DNA of 64,000 nucleotides, taken from Limnohabitans sp. WS1. Lineage in GTDB: Bacteria > Pseudomonadota > Gammaproteobacteria > Burkholderiales > Burkholderiaceae_C. Numbering within the stretch: position 1 is the stretch's first letter; every line of letters begins with the position of its first letter. A program made the position numbers and the translations under genes. Below the pieces are notes generated by a model. It did not search any database and was not told where the DNA came from. It was given only the letters and a program-made list of their open reading frames with translations. Where the stretch lies: contig NZ_NERU01000001.1 of NCBI RefSeq assembly GCF_003063265.1, positions 310,001 through 374,000 on the forward strand, read 5' to 3'. Shown in pieces: positions 37,204 through 46,493 of this stretch.

Positions 37204-37404
37204 TGAGTCCGAGTTCTTATAGGTCGGAGCTTCAGCTCCGACAAGTGCCGCGATAAACCTTGTGTCGGACCTGAAGGTCCGACCTACTTGAAGAGTGAAA
37301 CATGATGAGTCCGAGTTCTTGTAGGTCGGAGCTTCAGCTCCGACAAGTGCCCCCATTGACCTTATGTCGGACCTGAAGGTCAGACCTACTCAAAGAGTGA
37401 AACA
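37201..37404. repeat. 102-base tandem duplication carrying REP-like hairpins between urtD and urtE
   Basis: Two head-to-tail copies (37201-37302 and 37303-37404) differ at few positions. Each starts TGATGAGTCCGAGTTCTT, holds a GTAGGTCGG-family element (TCGGAGCTTCAGCTCCGA plus TCGGACCTGAAGGTC) and ends AGAGTGAAACA. Copy 1 begins at the urtD stop codon; copy 2 ends in the urtE start codon. Confidence 0.9.
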
Positions 37405-38108
37405 TGCTTGAAGTTCAAAACATCCATCAGTACTACGGTGGCTCCCACATCCTGCGCGATGTGAGCCTGAGCGCCGCACAAGGCCAAGTCACCGTGCTGC
37501 TGGGCCGCAACGGCGTGGGCAAAACAACCTTGCTCAAATCGCTCATGGGTTTGGTGCCGATCAAAAGCGGCACAGTGACCCTGAACGGCCAAGATTTGAC
37601 ACTCGCCAAGCCTTACGAGCGCGCCGCCGCAGGCATTGGCTACGTGCCCCAGGGCCGCGAAATTTTTGCCCGCTTGACGGTCGAAGACAACCTGCTGATG
37701 GGCATGGCCACGCAGCCCGGCGGCACCCCGATCCCGCCCGAGTTGTTTGAACTGTTTCCGGTGCTCAAACAAATGTTGCACCGCCGTGGCGGTGACCTCT
37801 CAGGCGGCCAGCAACAGCAACTGGCCATTGCCCGAGCGCTGGCAGCCAAGCCGCGTTTGCTGATTCTGGACGAGCCCACTGAAGGCATCCAACCCAGCAT
37901 CATCAAAGACATCGGCCGCGTGATTCGCCAACTGGCCGACGTGGGCTTGCAAGGCCAGCGCATGGCGGTGCTGCTGTGCGAGCAGTACTACGACTTTGCC
38001 GAAGAACTGGCCGACCAGTACTTGGTGATGGAGCGTGGTGAGGTGATTGCACGCGGGCCGGGCAGTGAGATGAAAGAAAAGAACATTCAGCAGTTGGTGG
38101 CGATTTGA
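37404..38108 (+). CDS. urtE: Urea ABC transporter ATPase UrtE
   Basis: Second ATP-binding subunit, LivF type, 234 residues. LEVQNIHQYYGGSHILRDVSL start, Walker A GRNGVGKTT (near 38), FARLTVEDNLLMG, signature LSGGQQQQLAIARAL (near 135) and Walker B LLILDEPTEGIQPS. The urtDE spacing is unusually long because of the REP-containing tandem duplication; the ribosome site before ATG 37404 is weak (AGAGTGA). Last urt gene; what follows is unrelated. Confidence 0.95.
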   Translation: MLEVQNIHQYYGGSHILRDVSLSAAQGQVTVLLGRNGVGKTTLLKSLMGLVPIKSGTVTLNGQDLTLAKPYERAAAGIGYVPQGREIFARLTVEDNLLMGMATQPGGTPIPPELFELFPVLKQMLHRRGGDLSGGQQQQLAIARALAAKPRLLILDEPTEGIQPSIIKDIGRVIRQLADVGLQGQRMAVLLCEQYYDFAEELADQYLVMERGEVIARGPGSEMKEKNIQQLVAI

Positions 38109-38366
38109 TGTGCTTTGGACTACTGATGTGACAAGGGTGAGTTGGCCAATTACTGATATGCAGCGAAAGCAGTCGTCCGCATAAAACAGCTGCCCGTCTG
38201 CTACCTGCTTCAAGCCGTCATTAACTTGCATGCAGTAACAGATCAGATGATGTGGTGACCGGCCAATCGAAATGTGCGCTCCTAAAAGTGCACTAAATGA
38301 TGAAACGCCGACGTGTGCCATTGCTGCCATATAACTTCCTAATGCACGTTGCGGTAGGCTCGCATC
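38109..38366. other. Intergenic, no feature recognised
   Basis: 258 bases between urtE and the kdpD-like gene. I see no remnant of the missing KdpD N-terminal domain in any plus-strand frame, no tRNA and no clear terminator. It marks the junction between the urea transporter genes and the potassium module. Confidence 0.5.
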
Positions 38367-39914
38367 ATGACTTCTCAACAACTCAAACGCACTGGCTTTG
38401 CGCTAACGATCTGGGCAATTGCCTGGGCTGCGATGACCCTGTTGGAGCACAAGCTGGATCTGGCCAATCTTGCCATGTTGCTGGTATTGGCCTCGGCGCT
38501 GTCCTCTTTATGGCTCGCAGGCTGGGCGAGCATGCTCGTCAGTTCAGGGGCTGTGTTGGCCTTCAACTGGTTTTTCGTCCCGCCAAAGTTCACCTTCACG
38601 GTGGATATTTACCAAAACGCATTGCTGCTGTTGGCATTGCTTCTGGTGAACTGGATCATTGCAGGACTTGTCATTCGCCAGCGTCGCTTGACAGAGGCCG
38701 CACGCAACTTGGCTGATCAGGAAGTACGACTTCGCCAATGGGGGGACACACTGCGTGATGCCAGCGACCCGGCGGCCCATGCCGCTGCGTTGCGCATAGC
38801 TCTTCAAGAGGCGACCGGCACCCCTGTGGCTGTATCGGTATTGCGATCGATCGATGAACAAACAGAAAAAACTGCAGCCTTGCTTCTTGGCGAAACCACC
38901 GATGAACAACGCTCTGGTCTGTCTCTGTGTGTACGAGAAGGCAATGCGATGGGGCCTGGAAGCGGTCGTTATGAACAATTGGCTGATGTCTATTTGCCAT
39001 TGCGCGGTCGTCAGGTCACACTGGGCGCTGCACTGATCACCGGCTTGGGCGGTCATGCAAATGGGCTGCAGCTTCGACCCCATTTGCAGGCGCTCTGCGA
39101 TCAAATGGGGGGTGCCTTGCAGCGCTCATTGATCACTGCACAGGAGCAACAGGCTCGGGAACAAGCCCAGCTGCAGGCTGTGCGCAATGCATTGCTGGCG
39201 GCCATCTCGCACGACTACCGCACGCCACTGGCCACCATAATGGGCGCTGCGTCTTCCATTTTGGAGCAAGGTGACCGTATGGAAGCTGATCAGCGGCGAC
39301 GACTCGCCGCTGGCATCGTTGAAGAAAGTGAGCGCTTGGCGCGACTGACCGACAACACTTTGCAGCTGGCTCGCCTGGATGCTCCTGCAGTGACATTGCG
39401 CTGCGACTGGGAATCGACCGAAGAACTTGTGGGTGCGGTATTGCGCCGCATTCGGCGACGACCCGATGGAAGCCGGTTGCAGGTCTGGGTAGAGCCAAAT
39501 ATTCCCCTGCTGTGGTGTGACGCACTGCTGGTCTCGCAACTTCTGGATAACCTTTTAGACAATGGCCTCAAGTACAGTCCAGCCGACACGCTAGTGGAGT
39601 TGCATGCCAAATACGACAGCGAATTTTTAGTACTGACTGTCAGTGACCGTGGCCCCGGTATCGCTACATCGTGGCAAGAGAAAGTGTTCGAGGTGTTCCA
39701 GCGGGGCGAGATCGCGCCATCAACGAGCAATTCACATGTTGATCGAGGTGCTGGCGTTGGCTTGGCCGTGTGCCGTGCCATCGCTCGGGCGCACCATGGC
39801 GAGTTGCAGCTGCGTGCGAGGGGTGAAGGCGGTTGTCTCTTTGAATGCCGATTGCCTATTGCAGGCGGTGGCCCACCGCTACCAACGGCGCAAGTACCTG
39901 AGGTGCAAACATGA
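38367..39914 (+). CDS. Short KdpD-like sensor histidine kinase
   Basis: Membrane sensor kinase corresponding to the C-terminal half of KdpD. 515 residues: four membrane helices (about 10-110, DUF4118) with the typical FNWFFVPPKFTFTVDIY, a GAF-like region (about 125-260), a HisKA dimerisation helix with AAISHDYRTPLATIMGAASSIL (phospho-His near 281) and a HATPase domain (LLDNLLDNGLKYSP, SDRGPGIA, GAGVGLAVCRAIARAHHG). The soluble N-terminal KdpD and USP domains (about 400 residues) that sense potassium signals are absent. It overlaps the response regulator gene by four bases; no kdpFABC genes adjoin. Confidence 0.85.
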   Translation: MTSQQLKRTGFALTIWAIAWAAMTLLEHKLDLANLAMLLVLASALSSLWLAGWASMLVSSGAVLAFNWFFVPPKFTFTVDIYQNALLLLALLLVNWIIAGLVIRQRRLTEAARNLADQEVRLRQWGDTLRDASDPAAHAAALRIALQEATGTPVAVSVLRSIDEQTEKTAALLLGETTDEQRSGLSLCVREGNAMGPGSGRYEQLADVYLPLRGRQVTLGAALITGLGGHANGLQLRPHLQALCDQMGGALQRSLITAQEQQAREQAQLQAVRNALLAAISHDYRTPLATIMGAASSILEQGDRMEADQRRRLAAGIVEESERLARLTDNTLQLARLDAPAVTLRCDWESTEELVGAVLRRIRRRPDGSRLQVWVEPNIPLLWCDALLVSQLLDNLLDNGLKYSPADTLVELHAKYDSEFLVLTVSDRGPGIATSWQEKVFEVFQRGEIAPSTSNSHVDRGAGVGLAVCRAIARAHHGELQLRARGEGGCLFECRLPIAGGGPPLPTAQVPEVQT

Positions 39915-40621
39915 GCAGACGCATATTGCTGGTCGAAGACGACCGGTTGCTGCGCAGTTCTTTGTTTGAAGCGCTGTCAGTCGAGGGCTATGAATTGAAA
40001 ACGGCCGCTAGCCTTGCCGACGCTCGGGCGCAGCTGAAGCACGTTACGCCAGGAATGGCCATGGACTTGATCGTGCTGGATCTGGGCTTGCCAGACGGGG
40101 ACGGTCAATCGCTGTTGACGGATCTGCGCCGCAGCAGCAGCGTACCCGTGATTGTCATTTCAGCCCGCCAGGCCGAAGGGCAAAAAATTCAACTGCTTGA
40201 CCAAGGCGCTGACGACTACTTGGTTAAGCCTTTTGGCATCGGCGAACTGCTGGCACGCATCCGCGTGGCCCTGCGTCATCGCGGCCACGCCGCCGAACCG
40301 GCACTACTGAATTACCAGCACGGTCCCTTGCAGGTGAACCTGAAAACCCGCAGAGTGCAACTGGCAGAAATTGAAGTACGGCTCACGCCTACCGAATACG
40401 CTCTCTTAGCTCGCCTTGTGCGCCAAGCGGGCCAAGTGGTCACACATCGCCAGTTGCTGCTGGACGTGTGGGGGGCTGAGCACACAGATCAGACCCATTA
40501 CCTTCGTTTGTACATGGGCCAGTTGCGTGCCAAATTAGAAGCCGACAGCACCGATCCACAACACCTCCTGACCGAGCCCGGGGTAGGTTACCGCTTGGCT
40601 GAACCGGATGCCGATGCCTGA
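39911..40621 (+). CDS. KdpE-like response regulator
   Basis: OmpR/PhoB-class response regulator, 236 residues. Receiver domain: EDD near residues 9-11, phosphoacceptor aspartate in DLIVLDLGLPDGDG (near 55), ISARQ and KPFGIGELLARI (lysine near 107). The C-terminal winged helix has LTPTEYALLARLVRQAGQVVTHRQLLLDVWG and HYLRLYMGQLRAKLE, close to KdpE. Translationally coupled to the kinase. Because kup follows 74 bases later, it probably controls kup or a distant kdp operon. Confidence 0.88.
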   Translation: MSRRILLVEDDRLLRSSLFEALSVEGYELKTAASLADARAQLKHVTPGMAMDLIVLDLGLPDGDGQSLLTDLRRSSSVPVIVISARQAEGQKIQLLDQGADDYLVKPFGIGELLARIRVALRHRGHAAEPALLNYQHGPLQVNLKTRRVQLAEIEVRLTPTEYALLARLVRQAGQVVTHRQLLLDVWGAEHTDQTHYLRLYMGQLRAKLEADSTDPQHLLTEPGVGYRLAEPDADA

Positions 40622-40695
40622 GTCAGCTCAGGCACTTATGCATTCCTAACGCGGTGTGAGGCATCGTCAAGGCTATGTTCAGCAATGGAGCCTCC

Positions 40696-42609
40696 ATGCA
40701 AAATTCCCCAATGTCCGATACGCCCAATCCAGATGATCAAACGCCTGGCAAACAGGGCCTCGCGGCACTGACATTGGCCGCGATAGGCATCGTCTACGGT
40801 GATATTGGCACAAGCCCGCTCTACACCGTCAAGGAAATCTTTGCACCGCACACGGGCGTGCCTTTAGATGCGCTGCATCTGATCGGTGCGGTGTCCACCA
40901 TTTTCTGGGCGCTGATGCTGGTGGTGACACTCAAGTACGTGATCCTGATTTTGCGTGCGGACAACCACGGTGAAGGGGGTGGACTGGCACTGACGGCGCT
41001 GGCCGCACGTGCAGTTGAAAAGCGTCCGGCTCTGCGCCGCAGTTTGTTGCTGCTGGGTGTATTGGGTGCCACTTTGTTCTACGGGGACAGTTTGATCACC
41101 CCGGCTATTTCAGTGCTCGGTGCCATGGAAGGCTTGGAGGTTCTGACGCCGGCGCTCAAGCCCTATGTGGTTCCGGCAACGATGGCCATTTTGATTGGCC
41201 TTTTCTTCATGCAGCGTTTTGGGACTGCCGTGGTCGGGCGATTCTTTGGACCCATCATCATTTTGTGGTTCGTCGTGCTGGGCGCAGTTGGGGTATGGCA
41301 CATTGCTCAACAGCCTTCTATTTTGGCTGCCTTGAACCCGCTGCGCGCGTGGGAATTTTTGTCAAATCGTGGCTGGCACATGTTCGCGGCTGTGGGCGCG
41401 ATCGTTCTGGCGTTGACGGGTGCGGAGGCGCTGTACGCTGACATGGGCCACTTCGGACGAAAGCCCATCCAAATTGCCTGGACCGGCTTGGTCTTACCGG
41501 GTCTGGCGCTCAACTACCTGGGCCAAGGCGCATTGCTGATGGGCGACCCCTCTGCGATCCAGAATCCGTTCTACCGCCTTTTCCCTGAAGCCTGGCTGAT
41601 CCCCACGCTGGTGCTGGCCACGCTGGCAGCCATCATTGCTTCGCAGGCGGTCATTTCAGGCGCCTATTCGCTGACCAAACAGGCCATGCAAATGGGCTTT
41701 TTGCCGCGCATGAAGGTGCACTACACCAGCGCCCGCGAAATGGGTCAAATTTACATGCCTGGGGTGAATTGGGCGCTGTTGGCAGGCGTGTTGGCCGTCG
41801 TGCTGTTCTTCGGCAGTTCGTCGGCACTGGCCAGCGCCTATGGCATTGCGGTCACTCTGACGATGATGATCACCACCATGCTGACGTACTTTGTAGTCAG
41901 AGAATCCTGGCGCCTGCCTGCGCCTTTGGCCATCGGAGCCACCGTATTTTTCCTTTTGATTGATGTGCTGCTTGTAGCAGGTTGCGCTATCAAATTCCTC
42001 GACGGAGGCTGGTTCCCGCTGGCACTGGGTCTGGCGCTGTTCATTTTGATGAGCACCTGGCGGCGAGGTCGCGAGTTGATGATGGACAGCACTCGCCGTG
42101 ACGGACTGTCGCTGCAAGATTTCATCGACCAACTTGACCCCGGCAGCTTGAACAGAGCAGAACGAACAGCTGTCTACGGAGTAGCCGACCCTGAGACAGT
42201 GCCCCAAGCGCTGCTCCATAACCTCAAACACAACCAGGTGCTGCATGTGCAGAACGTGATTCTCACGGTGCATTTTGAGGATGTCCCATGGGTTGCGCTG
42301 GCACGAAGACTAGAGGTCAAGCCACTGGGCAATAGCTTTTGGCGTGTTCAGGTGAACTATGGCTTTATGGATACACCTGACGTACCCAAAGCTCTGGAAT
42401 TGACCTCGCCACACGGATTGACGGTACCCATGTTCGAGACCAGTTACTTTCTCAGCCGTGAAACCGTCGTACCGACCCCAGGAGCCGGCATGGCGATCTG
42501 GCGCGAAAAGCTCTTCGCGACCATGAGCCAAAACGCCGGTGGGGTAGTGGAGTTTTTCAGATTACCAGGCAACGCAGTGGTGGAACTGGGTACGCGAATA
42601 TCCATCTGA
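40696..42609 (+). CDS. kup: Potassium uptake protein Kup
   Basis: Low-affinity potassium-proton symporter of the inner membrane. 637 residues from ATG 40696, preceded by GGAG at good distance; ATG 40675 is in frame but less well placed. [23 protein letters not shown] in helix 1 is the Kup/HAK signature, and [34 protein letters not shown] and [15 protein letters not shown] follow. About twelve helices to residue 430, then a cytoplasmic tail of about 200 residues. It stands behind a KdpDE-like pair, an unusual partnership. Confidence 0.94.
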   Translation: MQNSPMSDTPNPDDQTPGKQGLAALTLAAIGIVYGDIGTSPLYTVKEIFAPHTGVPLDALHLIGAVSTIFWALMLVVTLKYVILILRADNHGEGGGLALTALAARAVEKRPALRRSLLLLGVLGATLFYGDSLITPAISVLGAMEGLEVLTPALKPYVVPATMAILIGLFFMQRFGTAVVGRFFGPIIILWFVVLGAVGVWHIAQQPSILAALNPLRAWEFLSNRGWHMFAAVGAIVLALTGAEALYADMGHFGRKPIQIAWTGLVLPGLALNYLGQGALLMGDPSAIQNPFYRLFPEAWLIPTLVLATLAAIIASQAVISGAYSLTKQAMQMGFLPRMKVHYTSAREMGQIYMPGVNWALLAGVLAVVLFFGSSSALASAYGIAVTLTMMITTMLTYFVVRESWRLPAPLAIGATVFFLLIDVLLVAGCAIKFLDGGWFPLALGLALFILMSTWRRGRELMMDSTRRDGLSLQDFIDQLDPGSLNRAERTAVYGVADPETVPQALLHNLKHNQVLHVQNVILTVHFEDVPWVALARRLEVKPLGNSFWRVQVNYGFMDTPDVPKALELTSPHGLTVPMFETSYFLSRETVVPTPGAGMAIWREKLFATMSQNAGGVVEFFRLPGNAVVELGTRISI

Positions 42610-42830
42610 TGGTCAGATGATTGCGGATTTCTAGAGAGAGGTCCGCGCTACTCGAATTTATCAGTAGGCCTTCGGCTGGCATTCATTGCTAATGATCAAA
42701 ATTCGCCAACAAGTGATTGGTGTCGGCTTTGGGTCAGCTACGGCCCGTCAATGACCTTGGCCTGATGTCTGCAACCAGCCTGAAGCGGAACTCAGCCTCT
42801 GGGCTTTAAGCCAATTTCTCCGCATCTTGG

Positions 42831-43831
42831 CTAGGGTGTCGAGGATCTTTGTTTCGCCACTGCTTCCAGCGCCTTCAAATCTTCCGCATCGGCGGCTTGG
42901 GCTTCGGCCAGGCGGCGCTGGGCGTCGAAGCTGTCGTAACGCTCGTGGGCGATTTGCTTGGCACTCTCATTGCTCAGCTTGCCGCTGCCTTGCAGGATGG
43001 GTTTGTCGTTGAAGCTCAGCAGACGATCCACTTTTGGCGCCAGTAGTCCAGTGTCAGGGGCTGTCGGTCTTTGACGCGCAGCTCGGCTTGTTCCAGAAAG
43101 ATGACGACCAGTCGGTTGAGGGTGTCCACCTCGTCGGCGATCAGATAGTTTTTGGCCACAATCACGTCGGCCTTGCGAACACGGCTGCCTTCCCACGTGG
43201 TCAGACCCATGTTGGGGGCGTTTGCATTAGCCCGGTCTCGGATGATTTCGGCTGCGGTGTGTTGTGTGACGGCGTAGAGCAGCTTGTTTTGCACTTCGGC
43301 AAAGAAGAGTTGTGCGCTCTGTTAATTGGCCTGGTAGTCGCTGCTCAGGGCAAACAGCTCCCGCACCTTTTGGTAAAACCGCTTTTCGGACGCACGGATC
43401 TCGCGGATGCGCGCCAGTAGTTCGTCGAAGTAATCCCAGCCTCCCGGGTTCTTGAGGCGTTCGTCGTCCATGACGAAACCTTTGACCAGGTATTCGGTCA
43501 GGTGGGCAGTGGCCCATTGGCGGAATTGGGTGCCACGCACTGTACGCACGCGGTAGCCAACGGCCAAAATCAAAGGAAGGTTGTACAAAAAGGCCTGCCG
43601 TTGTACCTTGCGCCGACCTTCAGTTTGAACTGTCAAGGATTCCTTGACAGTTGCCTCTGACCTCAATTCGCCTTCGGCCAAAATGTTTTTGATATGCAGA
43701 CTGGCGTTTTGTTTGCTTGTGTTGAAAAGCTCGGAAATCTCTTGCTGGTTCAACCAAATGTTCCCGTCCATGGGACGAAATTGCACGCCGGCCTTGCCAT
43801 CGTCGCTCTGATAGATGATCAGCTCACTCAT
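42831..43831 (-). pseudogene. Broken rhuM family gene
   Basis: RhuM-like protein, a family of DNA-binding-domain proteins found in pathogenicity and defence islands, function unknown. From ATG 43831 (GGAGACGGT Shine-Dalgarno): MSELIIYQSDDGKAG, NIWLNQQEISELFNTSKQNASLHIKNIL (helix-turn-helix, about 25-52), GYRVRTVRGTQFRQWAT. After SDYQAN an in-frame TAA (43322-43324) interrupts; the same frame continues with QLFFAEVQNKLLYAVTQHTAAEII and NMGLTTWEG, then a one-base loss in an A run near 43030 shifts into VDRLLSFNDKPILQG and the end at 42831. Two lesions suggest a dead gene. Confidence 0.85.
43628..43652. repeat. 25-base perfect palindrome inside rhuM
   Basis: AACTGTCAAGGA-T-TCCTTGACAGTT, 12-base arms with one central base, encoding part of VKESLTVQTE. 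Too perfect to be required by the codons; could be a binding site or hairpin. Confidence 0.8.
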
Positions 43832-43881
43832 ACCGTCTCCCCGTTTTTTATCCTGACTTGAGCCAAACGGTATTGTGCGGC

Positions 43882-44712
43882 CTAAAGATTCCAAAGCCGT
43901 GGCACAGCCCCTGGCAAGCCCCACATCTCATGCCGCCATGCCGCCCACACTTGCCGCAGCAGCTGCATCGCAGGTTCGGTGACAGGCGAAAGCACCCGCA
44001 GCACGATGACCTGTTGGTGTGGCGATGTGGCCCCGGCGGTCAGGCGCAGTTCAGCCGCTTCAAGCAATTCACGCGCACAGGCCAAGGCGCGATCTGAGCG
44101 TTCAGCCGCGATGGCGCTGCCCGCTGCAAACACCAGCGTGGCCATGCAGCGCTGGCCTGCCAGGCCCAGCGGGCTGTTCATCAATCGGGTGTCGGTGGCG
44201 CTGATCGTGCCGCGCTCCAGCCACACGCCGGGAATTTCCATGTGCTGACGGAAGGTGCCTTGAGCGAAAGGCAGGTCTGCGGCGGGCAAGCCCAAAGCGG
44301 TGATGTCCCAAGTGATCAACTCAGCCCCGGGTGCCAAGTCAAACACAGCGCGGTTGAGGCCATCACAGCCGTTGTAGGCAATGGCTTCGAGGGGCAGCCA
44401 TTCCAGTCGGGCATCCGCCTCGACACGCGCATGAACCTGTTGCGTGGCCAAGCCCGCTTCTGACCGGTAAAAGCGTGTGGCCCCGGGCGTCGTGACCAAA
44501 CCATGTGCGCCAGAGCCCACGGTGACACGCATGTCGAGCGTGTCGCCACCCACCAGGCCGCTGGGCGGGTGCACCAGCACGTTGTGGCACACCGCATCGC
44601 CTTCGGGGTAGAGGCTTTGCAAGATGCGCAGCGGGCCTTGGTGCAGGTAGCGGGCCACGCTGCGCTCGGCTTCGAGCGTGTAGTCCAAATCGAGTCGGGC
44701 CAGCCAAGTCAT
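43882..44712 (-). CDS. ureD: Urease accessory protein UreD
   Basis: Scaffold that binds apo-urease and UreF/UreG for nickel insertion. 276 residues from ATG 44712 (GGAAG Shine-Dalgarno; GTG three codons earlier possible). Conserved segments: GPLRILQSLYPEG, HPPSGLVGGDTLDMRVTVG, LVTTPGATRFYRS (about 85-97), WLPLEAIAYNGC and ELITWDITALGLPA. Located about 12 kb from ureABC, 54 bases after the permease gene of an SsuC/NMT1-type ABC transporter, so probably in that operon. Confidence 0.95.
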   Translation of the reverse strand: MTWLARLDLDYTLEAERSVARYLHQGPLRILQSLYPEGDAVCHNVLVHPPSGLVGGDTLDMRVTVGSGAHGLVTTPGATRFYRSEAGLATQQVHARVEADARLEWLPLEAIAYNGCDGLNRAVFDLAPGAELITWDITALGLPAADLPFAQGTFRQHMEIPGVWLERGTISATDTRLMNSPLGLAGQRCMATLVFAAGSAIAAERSDRALACARELLEAAELRLTAGATSPHQQVIVLRVLSPVTEPAMQLLRQVWAAWRHEMWGLPGAVPRLWNL

Positions 44713-44766
44713 TGGATCCACTTCCTGAGGTTGGCCGACGGCATCACACGCACAAGAGCAAGCGCT

Positions 44767-45534
44767 TCACTCGCCTTGTGAGCCGCGATGCGCCCAGCCG
44801 GTGGTGTGCTTTTCGATGTAGCTGAACAGTTCGTACATGACCATGGCCATCGCGCCCACCACCACCAAGCCAGAAAACGCCAGACCCATCTGCATGGCCG
44901 AGCCTGCCGAGATCAGCAGGTAGCCAATGCCTTCGTTGGAAGCCGTCATCTCGGACACGGTGGTGCCGACAAAGGCCAGCGTGATGGCCACTTTGAGTGA
45001 GCCATAGAAGTAAGGCATGGAGCGCGGCAGGCCGACTTTGACCAACACGTCCCAGCGTTTGGCACCCAGCACGCGCAGCACGTCTTCGAGCTCAGGCTCC
45101 AGCGTGGCCAAACCCGTGGCGATGTTCACCATGATGGGGAAGAAGCTGATCAGGAAGGCCGTGAGGATGGCCGGGCCGATGCCGATGCCGAACCACACCA
45201 CCAAAATCGGCACAAAGGCCGCTTTGGGCAGGGCGTTGAAGGCCGTCATGAGCGGGTACACAGCGGCATAGGCCAGACGTGAGCTGCCGATGACAAAGCC
45301 CAGCAGCACGCCCACCACGATGGCGATGCCAAAGCCCACCATGGTCACCCAAAAGGTGCGCCAGGCGTGACCGGCGATCACTTCTTTGAATTCGACGGTT
45401 TGCTGTGCGATGCGCGAGGGGCTGGGGAAGACGAATTCCGACACGTTGAAGGCGCGGCACAGGCCTTCCCAGATCAGAATGCTGAGGACCAGCAAAACCC
45501 AGGGGGACCAGCGTTCCAGCGTTTTTTGTTTCAT
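44767..45534 (-). CDS. ABC transporter permease, NitT/TauT (SsuC) type
   Basis: Inner-membrane permease with six predicted helices, 255 residues. The EAA-type loop for the ATPase lies around EDVLRVLGAKRWDVLVKVGLPRSMPYFYGSLKVA (about 150-185), with GTTVSEMTASNEGIGYLLISAG after it. Sixteen bases separate it from the ATPase gene upstream and 54 from ureD downstream. The substrate is unknown; context (ureD, purine regulator site) points to a nitrogen-rich compound such as a purine or ureide. Confidence 0.9.
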   Translation of the reverse strand: MKQKTLERWSPWVLLVLSILIWEGLCRAFNVSEFVFPSPSRIAQQTVEFKEVIAGHAWRTFWVTMVGFGIAIVVGVLLGFVIGSSRLAYAAVYPLMTAFNALPKAAFVPILVVWFGIGIGPAILTAFLISFFPIMVNIATGLATLEPELEDVLRVLGAKRWDVLVKVGLPRSMPYFYGSLKVAITLAFVGTTVSEMTASNEGIGYLLISAGSAMQMGLAFSGLVVVGAMAMVMYELFSYIEKHTTGWAHRGSQGE

Positions 45535-45549
45535 GTGCGTAGCTCCCGT

Positions 45550-46368
45550 TTATTGGTTGATGGCTGTACCGGTCTTGCGCATGGCACCGATGTGGCCGCG
45601 CAGCTCGTGCACGATGTTGGTGAATTCGGGGGTGTAGGTGATCTCCAGATCACGCGGGCGCGGCAGGTCGATCTCGCGCTTGACCACAAAGCGGCCAGGG
45701 CTCTTGCTCATCACGTACACCGTGTCGGCCAAAAACACCGATTCGCGCAGGTCGTGCGTGACCAGAATGACGTTGAACTTTTGCTCGGTCCACAGGTCGC
45801 GCAAGATGCACCAGAGTTCTTCACGGGTGAACGCGTCGAGCGCACCAAAGGGCTCGTCGAGCAGCAGCATTTTGGGCTCATGAATCAGGGCGCGGCAGAT
45901 GCTGGCGCGTTGCTGCATGCCGCCCGACAGTTGCCAGGGGAACTTGTCTTCGTAACCAGCCAAGCCCACGGTGTTCAGCAGCTTGCGGGCGCGTTCTGCG
46001 TACTCTTCGCGTTTTTGCTTGAAGTTTGACCGGTAGGGCTCCACGATTTCGAGCGGCAGCAGCACGTTGTCGAGCGTGGTGCGCCAAGGCAAGAGCGACG
46101 AGGCCTGAAACGCCATGCCGCTGATCTTGAGCGGACCAGTGACCGGCTGGCCGTCGACCAGGATGCGGCCTTTGCTGGGCATCTTCAGGCCGGTGGTCAG
46201 CTTCATGAAGGTGGACTTGCCGCAGCCTGATGGCCCAACGATGGCGATGAACTCGCCTTGCTTGACCTGCAGATTGATGTCTTCGACAGCAAAGTGGTTT
46301 TGCGCCAGCAACTCGTCGTTGTAGGCCAGCCAGACATTCTGGAAATCAACGAATGATTCTTGGGTCAT
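45550..46368 (-). CDS. ABC transporter ATPase, NitT/TauT (SsuB) type
   Basis: ATP-binding subunit, 272 residues. Walker A GPSGCGKST (near 42), Q-loop region AFQASSLLPWRTTLDNVLLPLE, signature LSGGMQQRASICRAL (near 147), Walker B MLLLDEPFGALDAFTRE and the H-loop VTHDLRESVFLADTVYVM. Fits the TauB/SsuB/ThiZ group. A TGTATACA-type palindrome lies 29 bases upstream of its start, so it may be transcribed separately from the receptor gene. Confidence 0.93.
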   Translation of the reverse strand: MTQESFVDFQNVWLAYNDELLAQNHFAVEDINLQVKQGEFIAIVGPSGCGKSTFMKLTTGLKMPSKGRILVDGQPVTGPLKISGMAFQASSLLPWRTTLDNVLLPLEIVEPYRSNFKQKREEYAERARKLLNTVGLAGYEDKFPWQLSGGMQQRASICRALIHEPKMLLLDEPFGALDAFTREELWCILRDLWTEQKFNVILVTHDLRESVFLADTVYVMSKSPGRFVVKREIDLPRPRDLEITYTPEFTNIVHELRGHIGAMRKTGTAINQ

Positions 46369-46396
46369 GGTGAGAGCTCGAAAATGGTGTTCGAAA

Positions 46397-46406
46397 GTGT
46401 ATACAC
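46397..46406. promoter_or_regulatory. Candidate GntR operator (site 1)
   Basis: Palindrome GTGTATACAC in the 125-base gap between the receptor and ATPase genes. Shares the core TGTATACA with sites at 51805-51812 and 61287-61294. Confidence 0.5.
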
Positions 46407-46493
46407 GCTACGCCCTGTAAAAGCCCACCGACCCGTGCAGGGTGGCGGTGGGCCCGGAGCGCCGGGGCGGCATGCCCCGAAGCTGGCGCAGGA

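Noticed and set aside
43016..43294. A separate 92-residue gene inside the rhuM region
   Set aside because: It continues the rhuM frame after the in-frame stop, so it is part of the pseudogene.
46407..46493. GC-rich inverted repeats between receptor and ATPase genes as a transposon end
   Set aside because: Short and imperfect; no transposase or target duplication seen.
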